Source: Cephalopachus bancanus
Taxonomy: Eukaryota > Chordata > Mammalia > Primates > Tarsiidae
Length of the DNA stretch: 64,000 nt
Direction of reading: 5' to 3'
Assembly: GCA_027257055.1 (NCBI GenBank)
Contig: JAPVLO010000007.1
Span: 7,874,001-7,938,000, forward strand
The position numbers and the translations under genes were made by a program. Below are positions 34,642-49,600 of this stretch, piece by piece. The notes beneath the pieces were generated by a model. The model was not told the DNA's origin. It searched no databases and saw nothing but the letters and a program-made list of their open reading frames with translations. The stretch's first letter is position 1; every line of letters begins with the position of its first letter.

Positions 34642-37600
34642 CTGTGGGAAGGGGTGGGAAGAAGTCTGTGTGTGGGGCCTGTGTACAGGAGGGGCTTCCT
34701 AGGGTCCCCCCATGGGTCCCACAACTCCCTCCTCGGTCGGAGACTCTGAGCATGAGCCAGAGCCCCATCCCTGCTGCTGTCCTGCCATACTCTGCCAGGG
34801 GACGGGGCCCAGCCCACGGGCAAGGCCCCATATGCTCTGCCCATATCCTGGGGTCTCCTTGGGTAGAGGATGGGTGAGACCCAGGGTCTTGGGCCTCCTG
34901 CCCAGGACAGGTTGGGCCACAGCACAGACTGCTTCTGAGGAGCTCAGCTGGCAGCTCTGGAGCCAGAGAGGCTCTGTGTGGACAAGGGGGGGACCAGCAC
35001 TGGCCGGTGCGGAGGGGGATGTCTGTGGGGAGGGGGCGGCCTTGACACTCACAGTGTGCACGGGCGCGGCGATGTCCAGGTGGACCCAGACCCCGGGCCA
35101 GTCAAAGCCGATATGTGAAGCAATGAAGAGGCCAGCACAGGAGCTGGGGCTGTTGTCTCGGTCCTGGGGAGGTCAAGAGGACGGTGGCCAGCAGTGGGCA
35201 TGGCTAGTTTACAGGTACCCTCTAGGCTCCCCACTGGGCTCGCCCCACCCTGTCCCATCGCCTCTTGGCCACCACCTCCTGGGAAGTTTACGAGAGCCCG
35301 GGTGGGAGGGAGGAACTCAGCATGGGAAAGCAGGCTGAGGACAGCCTGGGAGGGCCCTGACCACAGGTCCCAGGTTGAGGAGGAGCCAGTGAAGGCCTGA
35401 TGGGGCAGCAGAGCCAGACCCAATAGCAGGGGAGAGGCCCCACTGCTTGGCAGGGAGACCAGGGAGGAGTCCAACCCCACTTGGGGTTTCACCTCCTAAC
35501 TGTCCTCTTCCTGGGGAGGGATCTCTGCCCTGACACCCGCCTCGGGCCCTTGTCTATCTGGCTATGGCTTCCGGGGCCTTATCTCCCTGGACATACCTAC
35601 CCGAGGGCAGGGCTCTGTGGGCATGGGCCCCATACCTACCGCCACCGAGTTCTTCATGTCGGCCACAGCTGAGGTGAACTCACTGAAGTGCAGCTCGGGG
35701 CAGTAAACCAGTGGGTGCACCAGGTCGCCGCACTTCCTGCCGGCCTTCACGCAGGCTGCCTCCCACTCGGCGCTGTTGGTGAGCACTGCAGCGTGGTATT
35801 TCCCAGTGGCAATGCCCTGGAACAGGGAGGCAGGGGGGACAAGCAAAAGATGAAAGGGAGACAGAGAGGCAGGCAGGAAAAGAAGAAAACCAAAAGAGAG
35901 GTGGTGAGACACAGAGAAAGGAGACAGAGGGAAACAAGAACTGTGGGAACATCAAGCCCGTGAGGCAGTTTTGGCCCTGCTTCTGGCCCCAGTCCTGGTG
36001 TCTTCACTGCAAAGACAGCGTCTCCTGCATCTTCATCTCGGTTATGAAAACTCAGGGACAGCAGCCCCACCCCACCTGCCTTCTCCACTCTGTGGTCAAG
36101 GGGGGGGGTCCAGGCTCCCTGAGGTTGCAGCTGAGGGGGGTGCATGTGGCACTCACCTGAGCCCCGGTCAGCGTTGCCATGTCCAGGATGATGTCGGCTC
36201 CCAGGTCCTTGCAGGCATAGGATACACCATCCGCCAGCACCAGCCTGCCCTCGGCATCCGTGTTGTTGATTTCCACAGTCCTGGGGTGCAACAGAGAGTC
36301 CCATGGGGTGAGTCCCTTTGGAGCTGGGGAGACCCCATTTAGAGCCATCTGTCCCTGTGGCTCTCCCACCCCCAATATATACACCTCCTCCTGGGGTGCT
36401 CAGCACTGGGGAGATGAAGAGGAAGAAGAGGGTGAGGGAGAGGAGGTACCCGTTGGGCACCAGTGCCAGGGTCGGGGACTTTACTATTCTGAGTCCAGAG
36501 GCCATCTGCTCCTCCAAATATGTCCTGCAGTTGAGAAGGGGCAGCCCAGGGGAAGATGCAGGGAGGGTTCCCAAGCAGAGAGTTGGGGAAGAGGCAGGGC
36601 TTCATCAAGCCTGAAGATTAGAAAGGCTTGTCCCGTGGATGCAGGGTAGACTCTAAGCTCCTGAGCCAGGCACCCAAGGCAGCCCGGCAGCTTGTCCAGA
36701 TGCCCCTGTTACTCACACTCCCGGGCATTCCTGGTAGCATGCAACTGGCTGCCCAGGGGACTGCAACACAGGATGCGTCCCTGGCAGGCCTACAGCAAGC
36801 AGGCATTGCCAATGGGTTGTAGGGTGGAATCTGCCCCAACCCTGGGCGGGGCTGGGTACCAGGCTGGCCTGGCTCCAGGAAGGAGAAGGCCAGAAGTTCC
36901 AACAACAGGGCAGTGTGTGGAGAGGGAGCATGGGGCAGGTGGGCCTAGGAGGGAAAGGGTGAGGGGCAAGGCCAGGGGAGGAAGGGGTAGGCAGCCATAC
37001 TTTCCTGAGTACAGCAGGTGGATGTCATCTGGCCTGGTCGCATTGGGCCCCACTGAGTTTTCAGCCAAGCAGAACACGGCATGGAGGTTGTCCTTGAAGC
37101 CCTAAGGGGAGAAGCGGGCAGAGGCTCCTGTTACAGGATGGAGGCTCAGGACAGGGAAGGGAGCTCTCACACTGAAGGCAGCAGGAGACAGACAAGACAG
37201 TGCCACGGTGCAGAGAGCAGGGCTCGCCCCCTCTGCCATCCGGGCATAGCCCTGCAGCTCCTGGGCCAGGCCCACCCCCTGGGATTTCCTAGCTGGTCCA
37301 CCAGAGGCCAGGTGATAGGGTAGATGGCCCAGGAGTGAGGCTGTGCTACAAGCCTCGACACCAGCCAGCCTCTGACACCAGCCAGCTGCACAAGCCTGGG
37401 CGAGTCTCACAGATTCATCAGCCTCTGCCTCCTCAGCCACAGAAGGTGGCCTGTGGCCCCTGTCTCTCAGTACATTGACACTGGAGTCAGGAAGAGCTTG
37501 GCCTCCTGGAAATGTAATTCTGATGCCAAAACAAGCCATTTGTACACTGAGAAATGTGCGGCCAACAGGCTGGGGCAGGTTCTGCCCATGACCCCATGAA

Positions 37601-40600
37601 GGCCTCGCCTGAGTGGTGGTGTCAGGGCTAGAGCCATCAACCAAGACACATCTCTTGGCATGGAGCATGCCCGGCCCTGCAGCCTGGAGGGCCCTTACAA
37701 GCAGCTCCGCCGGATCCAATATCATTCTCAGCTACTGAACAGCTGACTCTTCCATGCACGTCACAGGCTCCACCCCAGGTTAAACATGGGACAGCGGGGT
37801 TGGGGGCACTGGCCCTGCAGGTTGGGGCAATGATACTGGGCTGGGGCAGCTTCAAATCCCCAGGGCTTCCCTGAGCTTCACAGAGAGCCCTGGACTCCAT
37901 GCAGCAAGGGGGAAAGGGGCCCGCTGGCCTCTGGGGTTGGTGACACAGAAGCCACCTGTCAGTTCCACAGGAGCCCTGACTCCTGCTCCCACACTCCAGC
38001 TCAGTCTGCATTAAGACATAGAGGCAGGGGCTTCAGGACCCCAGCACCCTCCCCTCAGAGCTCTTCCTGAGACCCTGGATCACTGACACTTGATCAACAC
38101 ATGGGGACCACAGCCTATACTCATGTCCAGGCCTCCAGCGGCCCACGTCCAGGGGGACTGGGTGTTTGGAACAAACGAATACAAGACAGCGTGACCCTGA
38201 GGTCACAGCATGGTGCCAAGGGGCTCCAGGCCACGAAGGCCAGAGAGGTGAGACCCGTCAACAAAGGGGGGGAGCCCTAAAGAGTCTTCCCAGAAAACAA
38301 GGTACTGGTGGGTACCCCACAGGGAAAGAAGGGTTTCCAGAGCGAGGAGAGGAAGGCACGTGTGGGAGCATGAGAAGGGGGAGGGGCTCCCACACTTGAG
38401 GGTGTGGGTCTCCCAAGGGCCCCTCAACCCTGATTGCTGGGCCCTGCCCTCTAATCTCTGACTCGGTGGGTCTGGGGCAGAGCAGAGAATCTGCATTTCT
38501 AACAATGCAAGGACGCACTTGAGAACTGATGGCCTAGAGGAAAACTGTGTTCCCTGGGCAATCAGTCCTGAGGTCGTGAAGCTGGAAGACAGGAGACAGG
38601 GACAGAGCAGATACAGCTCTGCCCTCCTGGCCCTCACAGCCAGGCCTTGTTGTCACCATGGGTGCCTTGCAAGAGCTGGACTTGTAAGAGCTGGAGGTGG
38701 GCTCTGGAGGTGGGCTCTGGAGGTGCCAAGGCACATACACTCCTGGGTGCTCACAGGTGCACTTGGGACCCACTGGACTAACAGAAGAGGATAGCCAGAG
38801 ATGAAGCTGACTGTGCTCTGGGGACAGCTTGGGGAGGGTCTCCCAGGCTGTTCCCTGGGGAGGCAGTTGAGGGTATCAAGTCCATGGCTAGGGGCTTGTA
38901 TCAGGACTAGCGGGCCGCTGACACCCCCAGAGCCCAGTGCCACCCAGCACACCCTTATATCTTCAAATGGCACATCCTCTTTTAAAAGAAGTTTTAAACA
39001 TTTCATTGGGAAATAACCTTAAATTTACAAAAAAATTTGCAAACACAACCAAACGATTCTGCAACATCCTTTACGCAGATTCTGCCAATGTTCATATCCC
39101 GTGTGGCCCAGGCTAGCGGGCAGCATCAGGGAGTCGTTACCAACACAACACTGTCACCTCCAGGGGCTACCAGCCTTCCTGTGCTCCACTGACATCAGGA
39201 TCTGGTCACTTAACCACTGGGTCCTTGGTCTCTTTACTCTGGACGCTTACACAGTCTGGCTTTGTCTTTTGTGACTTCAGCATGTGCATGCTGGGTCTGT
39301 CCAATGTGTCCTCATGACTGTGGTCAGGTTATAGGCTTTTGGCAGGCAACCAGCCCAAGTGTCATTTCCCTCCCCATGCCTGGCATCAGGAGGTGCGTCC
39401 TGTGGCTCTGTCCCTGCCCTGGCGACATGCCCTGTGACACCTGGGCACACTGGAGCTCCCAGAGGTAATCTGTGGGTGCCTTCTGAAGCCCTCTGACTAC
39501 CCTGGTTCCCGTCATGCTCTTAAACACTCACTTTTAGCCCTGTTGATCATCCTGACCTGCAAATGCTGATGGCTGTGGTGTTCACCCAGTGGCGATATCT
39601 ATTTCTACTACCACAGACAGGAACTGGGATACCTTTGTAGGAAACAGTCCTCCCCATTACTATGTAGATCAGAGATTTATTCCTACCAGTGTAGATGTGC
39701 GGACTCTTATTTCATCCCATGGGCTACAGTTCATCACTGTCATTACTTATTTTGCAGCTCTAACTGAGGCACATTCTGTTTTAAGAGGCTGACAAGGAGA
39801 CGTGAGGCGGGGCAGGACATCAGCGCTCACCGTGGAGCCTCCAGGCCAAGACTCTTGTGGGAGAGGGGCCTTGTCTAGAATGGGGTGGGGTCTTCAGCAC
39901 CCTGCCAATCATGGGCTGTAGCACCCCTGGGGGTGGGGAGGTGCTGAGCACACTCGTGGCCACCAGCTGCTGAATCTGCATTAATTACCAAGTGGCTTCT
40001 TGTGAACAGGGACTCAAGCCCAGAAGGGTCTACCCATTGGGTATTTCCCAGCCAGCCTGTCTCAGATGCCAGGACAGATCTGCACTGGAGGAATGACCAG
40101 GGTGAACAGCAAGGACAGTCACAGAAGGCCAGCCATGTGGCTCCTCCGGGACCACCTGGCCCCCACGCCACCTAGTAGCAGCTTCAGAGAGAGCCCCCAG
40201 GGGTGCCCTGCAGCTGGCCTATCTCCCTCATAGTTCTCTGATGAGCTTATCTGCTGGGGCCTGGTGGAAGGAGGGGAGGAGGGCCAGGTGGCAGGAACCC
40301 GGTGGGGGGCATCCTACAGCCAGCCTGCGGTGCCGAGCCTGTTGAGTACCTCATTGAATGCTGGCCGTGTCCCTGGTTAGTCTCCAGCCAGCGAAGGGAC
40401 GAGAGCACAGAGGACACGTGTTCCTCCTGCAATCACCCCCACGGTGTGAATGGGGCCCGGCAGGTGCACGCAGAGGCCTGTGGCACCCCCACCTTCACCC
40501 CCACCATGTGCTCTGTGTGAGAGACCGCAGCTGTGTGCCCTGGAAGGCTCCTGCCCCATGGGCCACCAAGCATGGCACAGGCAAGGATGTGCCAGCCCCG

Positions 40601-43600
40601 GCCTCCTGCCCAGGTCACCTCACCCCTGTACCTCCAGTGTCCCTGTTGGTTGGGTCTTTTAGCAGAAGGCCATGTGTAGCTGGGGGACCCACAGTAAACC
40701 AGGGAGCCGGGCAGACGGAGTCCCCTCCCCTGGGACTTCTGCTCCTCTCGTGGTCAAGGCAGGCTGGATGCCTGGCCATCTGAATTAGAAACATTTGCCA
40801 AGACCTTTTGGCTTTTGTTTTTCCATGTCAGGCTTACCCCCAAGGAACCAGGTTCCACAGGTAGTGCCTATGGGGGAAGGATGCCTGGTGCTTAGTGACA
40901 TAAGGGCTCAGCCACTTAGGAGTGGGCTTGAGGCCGGGCTCGGTGGCTCAGCCTGTAATCCCGTGCTTTGGGAGGCTGAGGTGAGTGGATTGCCTGAGCC
41001 TGCGGGTTCGAGACCCGCCTGGGCAACTTGGCGAGACCTCATCTCTACAATAAATCAAAAAATTAGCCGGGTGTGGTAGCACGCGCCTATAGTTCTGACT
41101 ACTTGGAAGGCTGAGGCGAAAGGATCGCCGGAGCCCAGCAGGTTGAGGCTGCAGTGGCCGGGAGCAGCCACTGCAGTCCAGTCTGGGCAATGGAGTGAGA
41201 CTCCAACTCAAAAAAAAAAAAAAATACAAAAAAAAAGTGTGGGCTTGAGAAAGCACCATGAGGGAGGACAACTCACCAGGAGGGTAGGTGCATGCTCTTT
41301 GTTCCTCTAATGTGCCCCGGGGACGGACAGGCTCCTCAGAACATCACCTGAGCCTCTGAGAGGTCACAGTTGTGGGGCAAGGATAGGGCTCTAGGGTGTC
41401 TGCCCAGGCAAGGGAGGAAGGAGGCCTGTGGTAGGGCAGAGGGGCCAGGCCTGCCTGGGGCAGGGCCAGGGGCTAGGCCAGGCTTCTTCATTGAACAAAC
41501 ACTCATGGGCACTTGAGCCAAGCCAGGCCTCGAGCAGGGGGCCTGAGTGGACCCTGTCCTGACACAAGGGTGAAGCTCTGAGAGCCCAAGGGCAGAGGAG
41601 GGACAGGGCACCCGCTATGGAGACTTGGGATGGAGCCTGGTGGGGTCCGCAGTGGGAAGGGCAAGGGAGAATCCACCGGAGAGCTCCCCGAGCCCTGCCT
41701 CACTCACCTGCTTGATGGCGGCTCTGAAGGCCCCCAAGACGGCCGCGGCACCCCCACAGTCTCGCTTCATCCCTGGCATGGTGGTCTGCGGCAGTAAAAA
41801 GAATCAGGACAAGGGTGAGGATGGGACAGGAGCCAGGCCAGTAGCAGCCCTCTCCCACCATCCCCACCACCCCCCACACCAGGCCCCACTCTTTGGAGCT
41901 CCTGGCATGAGGACTGCACAGGCTGCCTGGGTACCCACAGAACTCATGGAAACTCTGGTGGCGTGGGCTGCTCTCCGGAAGCAACGGGAAGAAACAGTCA
42001 AAGACAGTGGGGATCACTTTTGTTTATCAGAACTTTGGGGACCGATGAGACACCCAGAGATTCACCTCGCAGTGGCTGGGCTCATATACAGCCCCGGCAC
42101 CCTGTGCTCACAGGCTGGCGCCTTGGCCCTGGGCACACAGCTGCCAAGCCAGCCTGGGGTCTGTCTGCAGGGCTGCCCTCCAGATGCCTCCTGGCACCGT
42201 TTGTGAGGAAGAGACTCAGCACCTGGAGGATGCCACCAACTTGCTGGCACTCATGGGAGGTTCCTGCTGTGCTGACGGTGGGGAGGGGCCTAGGCCCTCC
42301 AGCTCCCTGCCAGCCCCTCAGAGCAGCCCAATGGCCTCACGCTTGCTGGACTGGAGCTCACAGAGCCCTGAGGGAGTCACATGGCTTTGCCTTCTCCAGC
42401 CACAGCTGCCTCTGACCTTCTGATCTCACCTCACTGTGCACTCGCACTCCTCTGCCGCCAGCCTCCCTGCATACCAAGCCTCATAAGATGGTGCCCCCAC
42501 CTGCAGCTGCTCTGGGTGAACCCTGCTCTGTGTCCCTCCCCTCGTGCCAACCTTTCCCTTTTCCCTGGTTCTGCCCACTGCCAACAGCACACCTGAGCCC
42601 CTCCCTCCCTCCCTGGCCTCTGGCCTCCCTCACAGGCCTCCGCAGGGTCCCCCACTGCAAGCATCACGGTTCTTGTCCCCATTGGCTCCTGAATTCTCTG
42701 CTCCCCAACCCTGCAGCCTACAGGGTCTGGGCCACAGACACACGTGCCATCCAAGCAGCCCCTGGTCCCAGTCGGCTCTTTCCTCCCGGTTCCCTCAAGC
42801 TAGTCTGCGGCATCCTGCGCCTCCTCTGAAGGGCTCCTCTCCACATCACATGATGCACCTTCCTCCCTCCCACCTGCCCTTCCGCCTCCTCTCCTGCCCC
42901 TGCCAGCCCCAGAACTAGGCCAAGGGTCCTCGCACTGGCATTGAAAGACCTTCACCGTCCACCGACCCACTTGGTCTCAGGTCTCTTTGCTCTTCACCAT
43001 GACCTTGAACAGCAGCAAAAACTGATGTCATCCCCTCCCCCAATCATTGTCACAGCACCTGTCTGCCCCCACAGACACCACCACTGGGGAGGACACCTTA
43101 TCATCATCCCTCAGTACTGCCAGGTCTACTAACGGGAGGAGGGGCCGTCTCTGACTCCTAACCTCAGTTCACATCTCCTGGTTAACCTGGGTCTGAAGAG
43201 GGGCCACCAGAAACAGTCACGTTTCGAGGGGCCCTCCCACCACAGATATAAGCGTGGTGTCCTATAAACCAGTTGAGAGTGGTTACACGGTGTGATATTT
43301 TATAGGTTCCTGACTCTAATCACCAAATTTGCATTTTAATTAACAGCAGGCCTTCACATGTAAAGGTTTGGATTTGAAATTTACCAAGTAATTTTTTGAA
43401 CCTTTATCATATTACATAAGCCCTGAGTTTTAAATATCTTTAGATATAAATGGAGCTGCCTTTATAATGAAGTAGAGTGAAAATAAGCCATTTCTTCTGA
43501 CATAACCTGCATGAAAACACAGGATTGTTTAAATGGAAAAATGGCCTTAGACATGGAGTCTAACCATGTACAAAATGGGTCATATCGAAAACGCCTGGAT

Positions 43601-46600
43601 GTGGCTATGTGGAACCCCCGTCCCTTCTCACAATGCTGGCTTCCACCACAGGGCATCTGCACCAAGCCTGCAAATCCAGTTGGAGGGGCTGTGTGAAGCT
43701 TTACCAACCCCCATACGCTGCTCCTATTTATGTTACCCGCCTTCTTCACTAGGTTGATACTTATACCCATAGTCAAGACTGCAGCCCCAAAGAGGACAAG
43801 AGTCACTGTATTTTCTTTCGTGTCCTCCGGGAAAATAAAACAATGCCAGTTTCTCATAAGAATCCCATGATGAAGGAATACAATTGATTTTTTTTAATGT
43901 CAATGCTTGGTCCTACGCTATGGCTCACATCTGTAATCTCAGCATTTTGGGAGGCTGACATAGAAGGATCACGTGAGACCAGGAAATTTGAGACCAACCT
44001 GGGCAGTACAAGCGAGACCTCATTTCTAAAAAATAAATTAAAAATTAGTTTGGCATGGTGACCTGCCTGTGGTCCCAGCTGCTTGGGAGGCTGAGGAGGA
44101 AGCATCACTTGAGCCCAGGAGGTAAAGGCTGAAGTTAGCTGTGATCGTGTCACTGTCCTCTGGCTTGGGTGACAGAGCAAGATCCTGTCTCAAAAAACCA
44201 AAACCCCTCAGGCCTCGAGTATGAGACATTTCATCATTCTGTATGTCATAAAGCACTCCCACCCCCACTATCTCTGAGGAGCAGAGGGCAGGTGTGCTGG
44301 GTGGGATTCTGAGACCCGTGAGCTGCTCGGGCCATGAGCACCACTTTTACTTGAAAGAACAATGGAGAGACAAATGACAGTTACTTGGGCTCAGGTATCT
44401 GGCAGATATTTCTTAGAAAAGGAACAAAGAGCCTCTTACTTCCAGAAAACAGCTGATATTTTTTATTACCAATGGGATACATTTGAACTTTCAAGCAAAA
44501 ATCAGAATGTTGGAAAACGTGTATCCACCACCACATCAGCTTCCTCACGTTTGATGATGTTTCTGATAAGATGAATGGTGATGTTAATGAGGGTGATTCC
44601 TTGATATTATATCATGAGATGTGTCCAAATTTGGAAGTTCTACAGAACTCTGTGAACCAACAACATTTTCCAAAGGACCAACGCAGGATATTACCAAGTC
44701 ACATGTTCAGAGTTCTAGGGAGTCTGTTGGCTTTTACTGTCGCAAGGCATTAAGAGTCCACTCATGTGAGTTCAGAGTCCATGTGGCAACCAAGTATAAC
44801 TTCTTAAGCCAGTTGTTTTGAGAGAGAACTACTTGTTGAGTTTTGGTGTAATAGCAAAGAATGTTCACAGCTATCTGAAAAGGCTACTAAAATTCTCATC
44901 CCAGCTCCAACTATAAACTGGGTGAGACTGCATTTTCTTGATATAGCTCAACAGAAAAAACACATCACAGCTGATTCAATGCAGTAGCAGATGCAAACTC
45001 CCAGCCATCGTTTATGAAGCCAGACACTAACTAGATTTGCAAAAATGTACAGTGCTACTACTCTCTCCATTATTTTTCATTTTGGAAAATATAGTCATTT
45101 TCATAAAATTATATTATTTATGGTAACATGAAATGGATTAATATTGTTATTTTTAAATAAATTATACATAGCTTGCAAATTTCTTAGTTTTACTTTACAG
45201 TAGAATAAATATCAGTAGATACGATCCCTCTTTGGGATCAGTCCCTGTCACGTGGGTAGAGGGCTTCGAGCAGCACACACATGTAAGGCCTGCTGGGCCA
45301 CGCCCATCCAATTTCACGCTGACCCTCTGGAAATGGAGCTGTAACTGTTATTGCAAAATTGGGTACATTGCTAGTTCCCTTCAGTTTGCTTTTTGAAGTG
45401 ACACTTTCTGCACGACTTGCTCTTGAGGAAACCACTGCTCCCTGTGTTGAAGTCTCACGCTGTGTCCTTGGGTAAGACAGGCGCCTTCGGGTCAGGACTG
45501 GGCCCTTTCTGTCCATCGCTGGAGCCTCAATGACCACCCTAGTGTCTGGTATGCAGTAACTGCTCAGGAAAAGCCTAAGGGTTCATCTCAAATTGACAAA
45601 GAACAGCTCCAGGATGGAGGGGCAGGTTTCAAATGAAAATAACATGTATTATTTTGCTGGTGCCAAGATACCCAGCCATTCTGTGTATCATGGGGTCTGC
45701 AGGCCAGTCTGACCCCAGGCGGAGGCTGGGGCGACTATAGTGTCATTAGTGAAAGACACCTGGAGCCATGGAAAGGACTCTGCATGCTGGCTGCCCTGCC
45801 AGCCGCCCCCAGACCATGGCTGCCCTGGACGCTGTGCTTTTGTGGCTTCTGGGGAAGGCCTGCATGGGCAGGTTTTCCTTCATGGGTTGACGTTCCTGGG
45901 CCAGGAGCAACCTATGCACAGATGTGCCTACAGCCAAATGAGATGAGGCCAGGTGCCACAGAGTCTTCCCTACACTGAGGAGTTATTGCTCCCAGCAAGA
46001 GAAGGGGCTGCTGGGAAGCCTGCTCCTCATGCTGGCCCTCCAGTCAGCTGATGTCAAAAACACACAGACAAGCCAGGCACGGTGGTTCACACCTGTAATC
46101 CCAGCACTTTGGGAGGCCAAGGCCTGGGAGTTTGAGGCCAACCTAGGCAACATAGCAAGAACTTGTCTCTACAAAAAAATAAAAACTAGTTGGTTATGGT
46201 GGTGCAGCCTATAGTTTCAGCTATTTGGGAGGCTGAGGTAGAAGGATTCCCTGAGCCCAGGAGGTCGAGGCTGCTGTGAGCAGTGTTTGTGTCATAGCAC
46301 TCCAGCCTAGATGAAAGAGTGAGAACCCAACCCAAAATAAAAACCACAAAAAACAAAAAACAAAAACCTCATACATCCACACAAGGAGGAAAGAATCCTG
46401 ACTCTACCAGCTGGGACACAGTCACCTCCCAGGCAACAGCACCCTAAGGGTGAGAGGGTGGGGGTGGCCCATACCAAGTGCTGGCGGTGGCGGTGCAATA
46501 TCTGTGTAGAATTTTGAAACAGTAATAAACTGACTAAAAGTCAGCTTGCTCCTTATTACCACTGCAGGCCCACTGCAGGCTAGTATCTCTAAGCAACATC

Positions 46601-49600
46601 AGTGATAAAACATTCCTTCCCCAAAATTCTGTTGTTGGTCAAAGAGTAAACAATTGCCAAGGCTACTCTAGGGTTTTTATCACCAAATGAAAGCTTCCAA
46701 TGCACCTGTTCCTTATCTTTGACACAACATTATCCCAACAACAGCCCAGCACATGGTTGGCCCCGACGCACACGTACCCACCACCCATGTCGTTCTGAGA
46801 ATGGCTGTGACGGCTGAGCGGCTGGGCTGTCCTACAGCCCTGCATTGAAATACCAGACTTCAAACACGATGGAAGAGCATGGGTGTAGGACAAAAGGCAG
46901 GCGCGGCCTGTGGGCCCCTGCATGTTCTTGTTCCACTAATTTCTTGGCATTACTGTGTTTAAAATGCTGTTACTCCACAGATGTTTGAAAGTCACAAGAC
47001 TTGACCCCAGGAACTGAGCATATGGTCAGTACCGAAATTTCTGGAAGTTATTGTGAAATGGGATTTTTTAGGAATCTCTGCCAAATGATCTCATATTAAA
47101 GGATTTTCCTGAGTATGTCTATATCAGTTGCTTCATGTGATAGAAGCTCTTCAAAGTTAAAATTAATAGCTAGCGTTCTCAGATCAACCACATGTGAAGA
47201 CAGACTGGCCTCTTTGTCTACTGAGCATAAACATGTCAAGAAATTCTTATGAAGTTATTGTCAAATGTGTAGCCTCTAAGACCTCAAAACAGAATTTTTT
47301 TTTTTGAGTTGGAATCTCACTCCTTCGCCCAGGTTGGAGTGCAGTGGCACACTAATGGCCACCCCAGCGTCGACCTACTGAGCTCCAGAGATCCTTCCAC
47401 CTCAGCCTTCCAGGTAGCCAGAACTACAGGTGCATGCTACCATGCCTGGTTATTTTGTCTTTAATTGTAGAGACCAGGTCTCACCAAATTGCCCAGGCTG
47501 GTCTCGAATCCACGGGCTCAGGTAATCCACTCGTCTCAGCCTCCCAAAGTGCTGGGATTACAGGCTGAGCCACCGAGCCTAGCCAAAACAGAAATTTTAA
47601 TTCTACAATCCATTAGCACAACAGATCAATGTGGAGGCATAAGATTTTTTCTATTAAAAAAAATTAATGCTAAAATATTAATCCATTCACGTTTTCTTTG
47701 CTTGTACTGCATTATTTATTTTCTTTTTAATTTTTCTTCTGGCGTGATAATAGCTATGGGGATTCAATAAAGAAAGACGCTTATTATTGGTGCTTTTTTT
47801 TAAGCCTTTATTATTAGTAGTTTCATTTCCTGATTAGTCCTGAAAATAATTTTGTTGTTCAGAGGAGGAACATCAGATGAGCATCCACCTCAGTTATTAA
47901 ATAAACCAGGAAGTACAAAACACAGAAGCACAATCCCCATGCCAGATAGCAACTGACAGTGGGGCTCAATGTCAGGGGGGCAACAGGGAGTGGTGGGGCC
48001 TGCAGCAACCTGGAGAATGCAGGCTACCCCAGTGAACAACCACACTCAGCTCCAGTGGAATTGCCAGGTGAGAATGGAGGGCAGCACTGCCAGGTCTTCT
48101 GAGTCTACAAAAGGCCAGAAATCCAGTCTTCCGTGAGAATTCTTACTGTGTTCAGATGTTGGCAACTAGTTCACATTTTTAAAACACCATTTGGGCCGAC
48201 AGGTCACATCTGTGAGTTACACGGTGGCTGGTTTTCAGTATCTGCTCTGGACAAACTTGGTGTTCCTTCCAGATCTCCTAGGCACACACGTCGTGGTCTG
48301 CCCCTTCCCAGGGCTTCCCAGCCCAGGCCTACATGGGGGCTGCCACACCACATACGGGTGGACAGATCAACTTGGCAGGGAGGATGGCAGGCCACACTGA
48401 GGCAGACAGATGTGGCCATGATAGTGCTCCCCAAGTGTCCACCCTCTGGAGTCAGCTGGATGGCTTTAGGGTCCCCTCACAGGATGTCCTGGGGACTTGC
48501 TTCTGTGCCGAGTCCAGATTCCCCTCACTGTCACGGGGTCACATGCCTTCTGAGCGTCTTGTGGGACCACCACAGAGCACACTCTCTGTGGAGACCTCAG
48601 GCTGACTGGGGGACACGGGTGCCCTCTCGCCCCTCTCCTCCTCAGACAGAACCACCAGCTTCTCAGCCTTGCCTCCCTGTGTTCTGTTTCCATCCCTGTA
48701 ATCATTTCGGTGGCTTCTCTCTGGCCCCCATCCAGAGGTTTTATTTCCAGACTTCTGTTTGACGTGTGGGCATGAAATCCAGGCATCCTGTGTGAAATCC
48801 TCTCTTTTCCAGAAAGGGAACTGGTCCTGGCGACGCCATCCCTATGCCTGTCCCAACTCAGAACTCCCAGAAACCTCGCCGCCCTCTGACAACACCCCTG
48901 AGAACTGGCTGGACCCCCACCCTGGCCCCGTGTGCCAGCCCCACATCTCACCTTCCCTTTGATGCTGAGGCCGCCGGTGTCATAAACGATGCCTTTGCCC
49001 ACCCAGGCGATGGTCTGCGTGGCTCCGTCCGGCATGTGGCTGAGGATGGCCAGGGCCGGCGGGTGGAGGGCAGCTTTGCCCACGCCGTAAATGCCTGTGG
49101 AAGCGCAGAAGAGCGGGTCAGGCAGGGGCCAGGCTGCGCAGAGAATCTCAGAGGCCCCTGGAGATCCCTTCCCTGACACTGCCGCTGCTTCTCCTGGAGA
49201 GTAGGGCTGTCCTGCCCAGAGCTCCTGCCTGCTCCTGCCCCCAGCCAGCATGGGATCAGGGAATGGAAATGAGTTCCCACATCTGGAACCGCAAACGAAT
49301 TCTATGCAAAGTATTGTTAGGCAAGCAAACCCGCTGAGGAAATAAAAATATTGTACCATTTCCAAAAGGAAAAGAGCAGGCCTGCAGAATTAAACGGCAT
49401 TTGGATCGGGCTTCAAGGTTGCTCCAGCCCATGTGCGGCCCCTCCTGAATCCCTCGAGACCTCAGGGACTGCACTGCCCTTCCAAGCTCCCTCCTCTCCA
49501 GGCTGCCTGCCCCACCCTCTCAGGAAAGTTGTGGCCTTCTGTGGGCAGAGGTCATGCCTCCAAAGTCCCTGCAACTGAGCTGAACAGTCACAGCAACCAT

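Larger units (their letters stand above)
41786..48951 (-). other. NPEPL1 intron 6
   Basis: 7.2 kb intron, the longest, holding three Alus and the hAT relic. 41787-43900 and 45200-46070 contain nothing recognised. Confidence 0.7.
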
